Assembly (NCBI GenBank): GCA_002083525.1
Contig: LWDM01000018.1
Location: 231 to 21,352 of the forward strand
DNA: 21,122 nt
DNA from: Proteobacteria bacterium SG_bin9
GTDB lineage: Bacteria; Pseudomonadota; Alphaproteobacteria; Rhizobiales; Xanthobacteraceae
Direction: 5' to 3'
Both the position numbers and the translations under genes were made by a program. The notes beneath the pieces are model-generated. The model searched no databases. It had not been told where the DNA came from and worked only from the letters and a program-made list of their open reading frames with translations. This document shows positions 1-7,150 of this stretch, piece by piece (positions within the stretch are counted from its first letter, which is position 1; every line of letters starts with the position of its first letter).

Positions 1-197
1 GCAAGAAGCCGATGGTCGGCTTCATCGCCGGCCGTACGGCGCCTCCGGGCCGCCGCATGGGCCATGCCGGTGCGATCGTGTCTGGCGGCAAGGGTGATGC
101 GGAGTCAAAAATCGCGGCAATGGAATCGGCGGGCATCAAGGTCTCGCCGTCTCCGGCACGTCTCGGTACGACGCTGGTTGAGCTTTTGAAGCGCTGA
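1..197 (+). CDS. sucD: Succinyl-CoA synthetase (ADP-forming) alpha subunit, 3' end only
   Basis: This is the C-terminal 64 codons of the alpha subunit of succinyl-CoA synthetase, which couples succinyl-CoA cleavage to nucleotide triphosphate synthesis in the TCA cycle. The reading frame is open from base 3 and ends at TGA 195-197. The motif GRRMGHAGAI contains the histidine that is phosphorylated during catalysis in this family. The downstream stretch with SGGKGDAESKIAAMESAG and an ending in LVELLKR is typical of the subunit's last helix. The start lies outside the window. A strong terminator follows 21 bases after the stop, so sucD ends its transcript here instead of reading into sucA, which sits about 3.9 kb further on. 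Confidence 0.95.
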   Translation, partial: KKPMVGFIAGRTAPPGRRMGHAGAIVSGGKGDAESKIAAMESAGIKVSPSPARLGTTLVELLKR

Positions 198-218
198 TCG
201 CAAGTCATTCTGCACATG

Positions 219-248
219 AAAAGGCCCGCTGTTTCCAGCGGGCCTTTT
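219..248. terminator. Bidirectional Rho-independent terminator between convergent sucD and rhodanese gene
   Basis: A perfect 13-bp stem (219-231 with 236-248) encloses a TTTC loop, with a GC-rich core AAGGCCCGCTG. It is flanked by AAAA on the left and TTTTT on the right, so it can terminate transcripts on both strands. It sits between the stop of sucD (197) and the stop of the minus-strand sulfurtransferase (273). Confidence 0.9.
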
Positions 249-272
249 TGTTCGTGCGTCTGGTGGTTCGCG

Positions 273-1151
273 TCAGGCGGCCTTCGCCTGCTTCGCGCCA
301 ACCGTCGGCAAGCCTTCCTCGATCGGATACTTGTTGTCGCGCGACCATTCGTTCCACGATCCGAAGTACATCCGCACGTCCGCGACGCCGGCGTTCTTCA
401 GTGCCAGGAACGTGTTGGACGCGCGGGCGCCCTTGAAGCAGTAGAGATAGACGGTGGTCGCCGGCGTGATGCCGACGGTCGCGCATTCGGCCAGAATCTC
501 GTTCTTGGACTTGAAGCGCGGGCCTTCCGGCGTCGGCTTCATCATGCGGTACCATTCGATCCAGACGGCGCCGGGAATGCGGCCCATGCGCGGGCAGAAA
601 TCCTTGCCGTACGGCGAGGAGCTTTCGCCGATCCATTCATCCACGTCGCGCACGTCGAGCAGTGCGATGCTCGGATTGCCGACAGCGGCGAGCATGGTCT
701 TGGCGTCGATCAGGATCGAGCCCGCTTCCGGCACGATCTTGAATGCGCCGGGCTTCGGTTTCGGCACCTCGGTGGTGACGGGCAGACTCTTCATGGTCCA
801 GGCGTCGAAGCCGCCATGCAGCACCTTCATTTTCGGATAGCCGAGAAACTCCAGCAAGAAGTAGCCGCGGCAGGACTGACCGAAGCCCGAGTTCATCGAC
901 TGTTCGTAGATCACCGCGGTTTCTGCGCCGGTGAGACCCGCGCCGCCGAATGCCTCGGCGAATTTCTTCTTCAGCTCGTCCATGCCCTCCGGCGTGGAGG
1001 TCGCAAGGTACGTGAAGATCTCGTGCAGGTTGACCGCGCCGGGGATGTGCCCCGCTGCGTAAGCGTCGGGGCTGCGCGTGTCGATGATGACGCAAGGTTC
1101 TGATTTGGTGAATGCGACCAGGTCGTCCGCAGAAATAAGAACTTCAGCCAT
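273..1151 (-). CDS. Sulfurtransferase with two rhodanese domains
   Basis: A 292-residue protein with tandem rhodanese domains (about 1-125 and 135-285), the layout of thiosulfate and 3-mercaptopyruvate sulfurtransferases. The C-terminal domain carries the active-site loop CFKGARAS with Cys238 as presumed persulfide carrier. CxxGxR is closer to thiosulfate-type loops than to the CGSGVTA loop of SseA-type enzymes. The equivalent N-terminal loop, near YEQSMNSG (82-89), lacks the Cys, so that domain is structural. I chose ATG 1151 because GGAGG lies 7 bases upstream and the first rhodanese fold starts here; the frame continues further 5' without homology. It follows the interrupted flavoprotein by 73 bases on the same strand. 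The donor and acceptor substrates cannot be read from sequence. Confidence 0.9.
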   Translation of the reverse strand: MAEVLISADDLVAFTKSEPCVIIDTRSPDAYAAGHIPGAVNLHEIFTYLATSTPEGMDELKKKFAEAFGGAGLTGAETAVIYEQSMNSGFGQSCRGYFLLEFLGYPKMKVLHGGFDAWTMKSLPVTTEVPKPKPGAFKIVPEAGSILIDAKTMLAAVGNPSIALLDVRDVDEWIGESSSPYGKDFCPRMGRIPGAVWIEWYRMMKPTPEGPRFKSKNEILAECATVGITPATTVYLYCFKGARASNTFLALKNAGVADVRMYFGSWNEWSRDNKYPIEEGLPTVGAKQAKAA

Positions 1152-1224
1152 TGCCAAGCCTCCACTGTGTTGACGCGTTTGATTCAAGTCATTGGGTCGA
1201 TCGGCGAATTCCCTCACGCCCCGC

Positions 1225-2358
1225 TTAGGGCTCTCCCTGCTGTTCGCGCGCATTGTCTGCGAGCATTTTTCTGAGCTGCTTGGTGGCGGGCGTAACGATC
1301 GCCACGAAATAGGCTTCGCGCAGACGGCGTTGCGCGCGATGCGATCTGAGATAGCCGCGCGCGCCACAGTGCAGCATCGCGGCGTTGGCAGCGGCGACAC
1401 TGGCTTCTCCGGCGCGCAGCCGCAGCTCGATGACGCGCCGCCAATAGGCGTTGCTGGTCTCGTAAGGTGTGGCTGCGAGCTCCATCGTCTCGGCTTCGAG
1501 CTCGGTGAGCAGTGCCGCGAAATCCTCGGACTGCTGCGGCAGGAAGCGATTGACGTGTTCAAGTGATGGCCGAACGCTATGCATGATCGCGGCGCAGTCG
1601 CGGATCAGCCCGAGCGCCATTCCAACCTGCATCAGAATGAAACCTGCGCGGATGTTCTTCACGAACGGCATCGCGGGCGCCGCCAGCACTTGGCTGTCCG
1701 GAATGAACGCGTCGCGGAACTGCACGGCGTAGGTGCCGGTGCCGTCCATGGCGAGAAACGGCTTGCACGGTGTCAGCGTAACGCCGGGGTCGGCGCAGTC
1801 GGCGAGGAACATGACTTTCTCGCCGGCCGATACCTCGCCGGTTTCGATTTCGAAGATCGTGCCGAACATGTGGTCTGGGCCGAGGTTCGAAACCCAGGGC
1901 AGGGCTCAGCGCACGGTGTAGCCGCCGGCGACCTTGCGTCCCTTCAGCTTCAACTGCTCGATGCCGAAGAAACTCTTCATCGGGTTCGACAGCCCGGTGC
2001 CGCCGAGCAATGCGCCGCTCGACGCTATCTGCTCGAAACGCGCCTTGAGTGCGGCGTTGCCGGAATTCACGATGTACCAGACCAGCGTATTCTGGCACCA
2101 CGCCATGAAGGCAGTTGCGCCACAGGTCTCGCCGATGGCGGAAATCCCGGAGATGGTGTCGCGCAGATCCGCGTGGGCCGACCATGCGCCGATCTTGCCG
2201 AGATTGCGCAGCGCTTGCTCCGGATAGATCGTGCCCTCGTCGATGGCAGTCGCGATCGGCGTCAGTTCGGATCGCGACAGTGCTGCGATCTGACTGGCGA
2301 GCGGCGTCTCGCTGGCGCCGTCGACCTCGGATTTTCGCAGAGCTGACATCGCCGTCAT
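1225..2358 (-). pseudogene. Acyl-CoA-dehydrogenase-like flavoprotein interrupted by an in-frame TGA
   Basis: Two open stretches (2358-1909 and 1905-1225) are in the same frame and separated only by TGA at 1908-1906. Read through, they give one protein of about 377 residues, a normal length for the acyl-CoA dehydrogenase fold. The stop falls inside the conserved flavoprotein strand, between GGYTVR and ALPWVSNLGPDHMFG. Relatives usually have Gly at that place, so a single GGA-to-TGA change would explain it. N-terminal helices, the middle beta domain and the C-terminal helical domain are otherwise intact. Near the C-terminus REAYFVAIVTPATKQLR aligns by eye with the RDAK..IYEGT..IQR segment of classical dehydrogenases, putting Thr where the catalytic Glu normally is. 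The protein may therefore be a flavin monooxygenase-like relative. ATG 2358 has GGAG 6 bases upstream; a TTG at 2388 is also open. A sequencing error is the main alternative to true inactivation. Confidence 0.8.
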
Positions 2359-2393
2359 TTCGGTCTCCGCAGTGTTGTCGTGCGACAAAGTGA

Positions 2394-2421
2394 AAGGCCG
2401 CCGCGTTTCCGCAGCGGCCTT
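2394..2421 (-). terminator. GC-rich hairpin between osmC-like gene and flavoprotein gene (weak or attenuating)
   Basis: An 8-bp outer stem (2394-2401 with 2414-2421, AAGGCCGC/GCGGCCTT) and a 3-bp inner stem after one mismatch form a hairpin just after the stop of the OsmC-family gene. On the minus strand only three Ts follow, so termination would be partial at best. It may lower expression of the downstream flavoprotein and rhodanese. Confidence 0.45.
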
Positions 2422-2424
2422 CGA

Positions 2425-2970
2425 TCATGCTGAGACTTCGAGATTGACCGGCCGGGTGAAGGTGTTGGCGACCGGCGACCATTTCTTGACGTGGGCGATC
2501 AGTTCGTCGATCTCGGCCTGCGGAATGCCTTCGCACTCCATGTCGACCTTGATGCGCACGTCGGTGAAGCCGACCGGCTTCTCGCTGACGTCACCGGTTC
2601 CCCACACCGCGGTGATATTGAGGTCGCCTTCGAGCTGCAGCTCGAGCTTGTTGACCGTCCAGCCACGATGGACTGCATTGGCGTGCAGGCCGACCGCAAG
2701 GCACGAACCGAGTGCGGCGAGCGACGCTTCGGATGGATTGGGTGCGGTGTCGTCGCCGAGCAGCGCCGGCGGCTCGTCGACAATGTAAGGCGGAAGATTG
2801 CGGATGTAGTTGGCGTGGCGGAACTTGCCCTCAGCCACCGTTTTGCATTTCAGCGTCTTGATGACGTTTGGATTGGCTTTGCCGTTGGCGATCAATTGCT
2901 CGAGACCATCCTTATCGATCGGCGCGAGGCAGCCGGTGAGCACGGGTTTCTTCTGGGCGGCAACGTTCAT
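2425..2970 (-). CDS. OsmC/Ohr-family protein
   Basis: A 181-residue OsmC-family protein, a fold whose best known members reduce organic hydroperoxides with a Cys pair. The peroxidatic-type Cys lies in LAALGSCLAVGLHANAV (Cys90). The second, resolving Cys expected near the C-terminus is replaced: the segment reads KKWSPVANT, with Ser165 where Ohr and OsmC have Cys. This places it in the YhfA-like side of the family, where peroxidase activity is not assured. Other cysteines (14, 42, 146) are not at conserved places. An extra N-terminal stretch of about 40 residues precedes the fold. Start ATG 2970 has GGGAG 7 bases upstream. It is the first gene of the minus-strand cassette and is divergent from the TetR regulator, whose probable operators lie between them. 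Confidence 0.88.
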   Translation of the reverse strand: MNVAAQKKPVLTGCLAPIDKDGLEQLIANGKANPNVIKTLKCKTVAEGKFRHANYIRNLPPYIVDEPPALLGDDTAPNPSEASLAALGSCLAVGLHANAVHRGWTVNKLELQLEGDLNITAVWGTGDVSEKPVGFTDVRIKVDMECEGIPQAEIDELIAHVKKWSPVANTFTRPVNLEVSA

Positions 2971-3033
2971 CGTGGTTCTCCCTGCGGGCCGGGTGGATAC
3001 CGACCGTTCTGTAGCTGTGCAGAAAGCGTGCCA

Positions 3034-3124
3034 TTGCCGCTAAATCGGGAAAGGTCAGTCCCGTCAGCCGATTATGAGGTTGCCGCAAAACGCAGCAGTG
3101 ATTGCGTTGCCGCGAAGTGCGGCA
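3034..3124. promoter_or_regulatory. Candidate TetR operator pair and osmC-side promoter in divergent intergenic region
   Basis: The 235-bp gap between the OsmC-family gene and the TetR gene holds two 17-bp palindromes of the same design. At 3108-3124, TGCCGC-GAAGT-GCGGCA is perfect. At 3081-3097, TGCCGC-AAAAC-GCAGCA has one mismatch. Their centres are 27 bp apart, and a third TTGCCGC half-site lies at 3034-3040. Size and symmetry fit TetR-family operators, and the position fits control of both directions. A CATAAT -10-like box on the minus strand (3076-3071) lies just beside the first palindrome, so binding there would overlap the osmC-side promoter. No good -35 is visible. Confidence 0.55.
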
Positions 3125-3205
3125 GTTCGCTGCCTCGCCGCTCGAATGTTGGTCAGGAACCGATCATCGCTTGCGTGGTGTTCGCGGCTTATTCTATGAA
3201 CAGTC

Positions 3206-3889
3206 ATGGCCTACGCGCTTCCGCAGGACGCACACCGCAACGTCTCGGATATTTCTGAGCCGACGCCGCGCAGCCGGTTGATGAAAGCTGCGACGCGGTT
3301 GTTCTGCAAATACGGCATCAACGCCACCGGCATCGACGCGATCGTCGACGAAGCCGGCACGGCCAAAACCACGCTCTACAAAATCTTCGGATCGAAGAAC
3401 GATCTCGTCGATGCTGTGCTGCAGTCGGAAGGCAAGATCTGGCGCGACTGGTTCATCACGTCGATCGAACGCGCGAAGACGCCGCGCGCCAAGATCGATG
3501 CGATTTTTCCCGCACTGAAAAAGTGGTTCAGCGAGGACGACTATTACGGCTGCGTCTTCATCAATGCGGTCGGCGAGCATCCGAAGGATGAGACGCGTTT
3601 GCGCGCGCTGACCATCGCCCACAAATCGTTCGTGCTCGCGCACATCGAGGAACTCGCGCGGGAAGCCGGGGCGGCCAAGCCGGCCTTCCTCGCACATCAG
3701 ATCGGTTTGCTGATGGACGGGGCCATTGTCGCTGCCATGGTCACGCGGGATCCCACGGTCGCGGATGCCGCAGGTAAAGCTGCCGGCGCACTCCTCGATG
3801 AGGCGTGCGGGCGGCCGGTCAAAAAGCGGCGCGGCGGTCAGCCGCAGCGAGCGGCGCGTGCCGGCGGCTCCCGAATTTCTGCAGTCTAG
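3206..3889 (+). CDS. TetR/AcrR-family transcriptional regulator
   Basis: A 227-residue one-component regulator. The N-terminal DNA-binding domain spans about residues 22-68; the helix-turn-helix segment includes TGIDAIVDEAGTAKTTLYKI, followed by FGSKNDLV. The rest is the variable ligand and dimerisation domain, so the inducer cannot be predicted. The last 25 residues (from about RPVKKRRGGQPQR) form a basic, Arg/Gly-rich tail beyond the usual TetR length. Cysteines occur in RLFCKYG, DDYYGCVF and DEACGRP, so thiol-based sensing is possible but unproven. ATG 3206 has no clear Shine-Dalgarno; the next in-frame ATG lies inside the DNA-binding domain. Local regulation of the divergent OsmC/flavoprotein/rhodanese genes, and of itself, is the simplest reading given the palindromes between them. 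Confidence 0.92.
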   Translation: MAYALPQDAHRNVSDISEPTPRSRLMKAATRLFCKYGINATGIDAIVDEAGTAKTTLYKIFGSKNDLVDAVLQSEGKIWRDWFITSIERAKTPRAKIDAIFPALKKWFSEDDYYGCVFINAVGEHPKDETRLRALTIAHKSFVLAHIEELAREAGAAKPAFLAHQIGLLMDGAIVAAMVTRDPTVADAAGKAAGALLDEACGRPVKKRRGGQPQRAARAGGSRISAV

Positions 3890-3952
3890 TCAGTTCCTGG
3901 GCAGCTGCGGCTCGTATGAATTCAAAATCATTTCTTGGTTCTTTTACGCGCG

Positions 3953-3983
3953 TATATTTGCCCTAAATAGGGTAAAGATACCC
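3953..3983 (+). promoter_or_regulatory. Candidate sucA promoter -10 with overlapping inverted repeats
   Basis: TATATT at 3953-3958 matches five of six bases of a -10 box. Directly after it, where transcription would begin, two inverted repeats share the triplet GGG: CCCTA-AA-TAGGG (3961-3972) and GGGTA-AAGA-TACCC (3970-3983). The upstream -35 is weak (TTTCTT at 3931-3936, 16-bp spacer), as in regulated promoters. The leader to sucA ATG would be about 100 bases. Confidence 0.4.
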
Positions 3984-4066
3984 GATCAGCCGATATCGAT
4001 CTGGTATCGAGCATCGATCGCCCGCAAATTCCTGCGTGACGTCAAAAAGATAACCAGGACGCGCTC

Positions 4067-7027
4067 ATGTCTCGCCAAGACGCGAATGCCGCTTTTGCCC
4101 TCACCTCCTTCCTCTACGGCGCGAACGCCCCCTTCATCGACGACATGTATGCCCGGTACGAGACCGATCCCGCGTCGGTCGATCCGGAGTGGCAGGAGTT
4201 TTTCAAGAGCCTGAAGGACACGCCGGACGCGGTTAAGAAAAACGCCGAAGGTCCGAGCTGGGAAAAGGCGCATTGGCCGCAGTCGCCGCGCGACGATCTG
4301 ACGTCCGCGCTCGACGGTAACTGGGCCGAGGTCGAAAAGGCGATCGGCAACAAGCTTCAGGCAAAAGCGCAGGCCAAGGGCGCGGCGCCGGCAAGTTCCG
4401 GCGACGTGCTGCAGGCGACGCGTGACTCGGTCCGTGCGCTGATGCTGATCCGCGCCTACCGCATGCGCGGCCATTTCCACGCCAAGCTCGATCCGCTCGG
4501 CCTTGAACCGCCGCGCGATCACGAAGAGCTCGATCCGCGATCTTATGGATTCACCGACGCCGACCTCGATCGCAAGATCTTCCTCGATCACGTGCTCGGC
4601 CTCGAATACGCATCGTTGCGCGAGATCGTCGCGATCTGCGAGCGCACCTACTGCCAGACGCTCGGCGTCGAATTCATGCACATCTCGAACGGTGCGCAGA
4701 AGGCCTGGATTCAGGAGCGCATCGAGGGTCCGGATAAAGAAATCAGCTTCACCCGCGAAGGCCGCCGCGCCATTCTGATGAAGCTCGTCGAAGCCGAAGG
4801 CTTCGAAAAGTTCTGCGACCTCAAGTTCACCGGCACCAAGCGCTTCGGTCTCGACGGCGGCGAATCGCTGATTCCCGCGCTCGAACAGATCATCAAGCGC
4901 GGCGGCAATCTCGGCGTAAAGGACATCGTGCTCGGTATGCCGCACCGCGGCCGCCTCAACGTCCTGACCCAGGTGATGGGCAAGCCGCACCGCGCGCTGT
5001 TCCACGAGTTCAAGGGCGGCTCCGCCAATCCCGACGAGGTCGAAGGCTCAGGCGACGTGAAGTACCATCTCGGCGCCTCGTCCGACCGCGAGTTCGACAA
5101 CAACAAGATCCACCTGTCGCTGACCGCGAACCCGTCGCATCTCGAAATCGTCGATCCAGTGGTGCTCGGCAAGGTGCGCGCGAAGCAGGACCAGAACGGC
5201 GATCCGCCGGATCAGCGCATCTCGGTGCTGCCGCTGCTGTTGCATGGCGACGCGGCCTTCGCGGGCCAGGGCGTGGTGCCGGAGTGTTTCGGTCTCTCGG
5301 ATCTGAAGGGCTACCGCACCGGCGGTTCGATCCACTTCATCGTCAACAATCAGATCGGCTTTACGACCTATCCGCGCTACTCACGTTCGTCGCCGTATCC
5401 GTCCGACGTTGCGAAGATGATCGACGCGCCGATCTTCCATGTGAACGGCGACGATCCGGAAGCGGTCGTGTTCGCGGCCAAGGTCGCGATCGAATACCGG
5501 CAGAAATTCCACAAGCCGGTCGTCATCGACATGTTCTGCTATCGCCGCCACGGTCACAACGAGGGCGACGAGCCGGGCTTCACTCAGCCGCTGATGTACA
5601 AGAAGATCGCGACGCAGCCGACGACGCTGGAAATCTATTCGAAGCGTCTGATCGCTGACGGCGTGATGACCGAAGGCGAAGTCGACAAGGCAAAGGCCGA
5701 CTGGCGCGCCCGCCTCGACGCCGAACTCGAAGCCGGCGCCGGCTACAAGCCGAACAAGGCCGACTGGCTCGACGGCAAGTGGGCAGGCTTCAAGGTCGCT
5801 GGTCTCGATGAAGATCCGCGCCGCGGCATCACCGGCGTTGCCCTCGAGCAGCTGAAGGACATTGGCCGCAAGATCACCAAGGTGCCGGATGGCTTCCGCG
5901 TCCATCGCACGGTGCAGCGTTTCCTCGATGCGCGCGCCAAGGCGATCGACAACGGCGAAGGCATCGATTGGGCGACGGGCGAAGCGCTGGCGTTCTGCAC
6001 GCTTCTGGAAGAAGGCCATCGCGTGCGTCTGTCCGGCCAGGATTGCGAACGCGGCACGTTCTCGCAACGCCACTCGGTCCTGTTCGATCAGGAAGACGAA
6101 AGCCGCTACACCCCGTTCAATCACCTTGGTGAGAAGCAGGGCCACTACGAGGTTATCAACTCGCTGCTGTCGGAAGAAGCGGTGCTCGGCTTCGAGTATG
6201 GCTACTCGCTGGCCGAGCCGAACTCGCTGACGCTCTGGGAGGCACAGTTCGGCGACTTCGCCAACGGCGCGCAGGTCATGTTCGACCAGTTCATCTCGTC
6301 GGGCGAGCGCAAATGGCTGCGCATGTCGGGTCTCGTCTGCCTGTTGCCGCATGGCTATGAGGGGCAGGGGCCGGAGCATTCCTCCGCACGCCTCGAGCGC
6401 TTCCTGCAGATGTGTGCCGAAGACAACATGCAGGTCGCCAACTGCACCACGCCGGCGAACTACTTCCACATCCTGCGCCGTCAGTTGAAGCGTGAAATTC
6501 GCAAGCCGCTGATCCTGATGACGCCGAAGAGCCTGTTGCGCCACAAGCGCGCGGTCTCGCGGCTGGACGAACTGGCGACGGATACCTCGTTCCATCGCGT
6601 GCTGTACGATGACGCCCAGGTCCTGAAAGATCAGGTGATCAAGCTGGTCGAGGACAAGAAAATCCGTCGTGTCGTGCTTTGCTCGGGCAAGGTCTATTAC
6701 GACCTGTATGAAGAGCGTGAAAAGCGCGGCATCGATGACATCTATCTGTTGCGCGTCGAGCAGCTTTATCCGGTGCCGCTGAAAACGCTGGTGCAGGAGC
6801 TGTCGCGTTTTTCGGGTGCCGAGGTCGTCTGGTGTCAGGAAGAGCCGCGTAACATGGGCTCGTGGCACTTCATCGAGCCCTATCTCGAGTGGGTGCTGAA
6901 CCAGATCAACGCCACGCACAAGCGTCCGCGCTATGCCGGTCGCGCTGCTGCTGCGGCGACCGCGACGGGCCTGATGTCGAAGCATCTCGCGCAGCTCAAG
7001 GCGCTGCTCGACGAGGCGCTCGGCTGA
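4067..7027 (+). CDS. sucA: 2-oxoglutarate dehydrogenase E1 component
   Basis: A 986-residue thiamine-diphosphate-dependent decarboxylase, the first and rate-setting component of the cytoplasmic 2-oxoglutarate dehydrogenase complex. Length is normal for alphaproteobacterial SucA/OdhA. The N-terminal segment SFLYGANAPFIDDMYARYE is the E1 region implicated in E2 binding. The middle domain has DIVLGMPHRGRLNVL and the ThDP/Mg site: GDAAFAGQG (about 394-402) through VNNQIGFTT (about 426-434). RRHGHNEGDEP and, in the transketolase-like C-terminal half, GTFSQRHSVLFDQ and HGYEGQGPEHSSARLERF are further signatures of this family. ATG 4067 is preceded by AGGA about 8 bases upstream. Unlike many relatives it does not directly follow sucD; a TetR-controlled cassette intervenes and sucA seems to have its own promoter. 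sucB follows after 123 bases. Confidence 0.98.
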   Translation: MSRQDANAAFALTSFLYGANAPFIDDMYARYETDPASVDPEWQEFFKSLKDTPDAVKKNAEGPSWEKAHWPQSPRDDLTSALDGNWAEVEKAIGNKLQAKAQAKGAAPASSGDVLQATRDSVRALMLIRAYRMRGHFHAKLDPLGLEPPRDHEELDPRSYGFTDADLDRKIFLDHVLGLEYASLREIVAICERTYCQTLGVEFMHISNGAQKAWIQERIEGPDKEISFTREGRRAILMKLVEAEGFEKFCDLKFTGTKRFGLDGGESLIPALEQIIKRGGNLGVKDIVLGMPHRGRLNVLTQVMGKPHRALFHEFKGGSANPDEVEGSGDVKYHLGASSDREFDNNKIHLSLTANPSHLEIVDPVVLGKVRAKQDQNGDPPDQRISVLPLLLHGDAAFAGQGVVPECFGLSDLKGYRTGGSIHFIVNNQIGFTTYPRYSRSSPYPSDVAKMIDAPIFHVNGDDPEAVVFAAKVAIEYRQKFHKPVVIDMFCYRRHGHNEGDEPGFTQPLMYKKIATQPTTLEIYSKRLIADGVMTEGEVDKAKADWRARLDAELEAGAGYKPNKADWLDGKWAGFKVAGLDEDPRRGITGVALEQLKDIGRKITKVPDGFRVHRTVQRFLDARAKAIDNGEGIDWATGEALAFCTLLEEGHRVRLSGQDCERGTFSQRHSVLFDQEDESRYTPFNHLGEKQGHYEVINSLLSEEAVLGFEYGYSLAEPNSLTLWEAQFGDFANGAQVMFDQFISSGERKWLRMSGLVCLLPHGYEGQGPEHSSARLERFLQMCAEDNMQVANCTTPANYFHILRRQLKREIRKPLILMTPKSLLRHKRAVSRLDELATDTSFHRVLYDDAQVLKDQVIKLVEDKKIRRVVLCSGKVYYDLYEEREKRGIDDIYLLRVEQLYPVPLKTLVQELSRFSGAEVVWCQEEPRNMGSWHFIEPYLEWVLNQINATHKRPRYAGRAAAAATATGLMSKHLAQLKALLDEALG

Positions 7028-7040
7028 AATTGAACTCCCC

Positions 7041-7064
7041 GATGCCCCGCGACCGCGGGGCATC
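7041..7064 (+). other. Perfect GC-rich hairpin between sucA and sucB
   Basis: GATGCCCCGC (7041-7050) pairs perfectly with GCGGGGCATC (7055-7064) around a GACC loop. There is no T-run after it, so it is not a standard terminator. It may protect or process the sucA mRNA end and set E1:E2 stoichiometry. Confidence 0.6.
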
Positions 7065-7150
7065 CCGCCATCCCGCACATCTCGTGTTTCCGGATGGCAA
7101 TCGTCTGCTTCACAGGCGATCACGTCCAGAAACGTATTGAGGAAACGACC

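Noticed and set aside
1152..1562. N-terminal extension of the rhodanese to 1562
   Set aside because: The extra 137 codons overlap the flavoprotein gene in another frame, have no homology, and the ATG at 1151 has a strong ribosome site.
1906..1908. TGA as selenocysteine or as a recoded sense codon
   Set aside because: Relatives have no Cys or Sec there, no SECIS-like stem is apparent just downstream, and TGA is used as a normal stop by sucD, xerC, sucB, atpH and others in the window.
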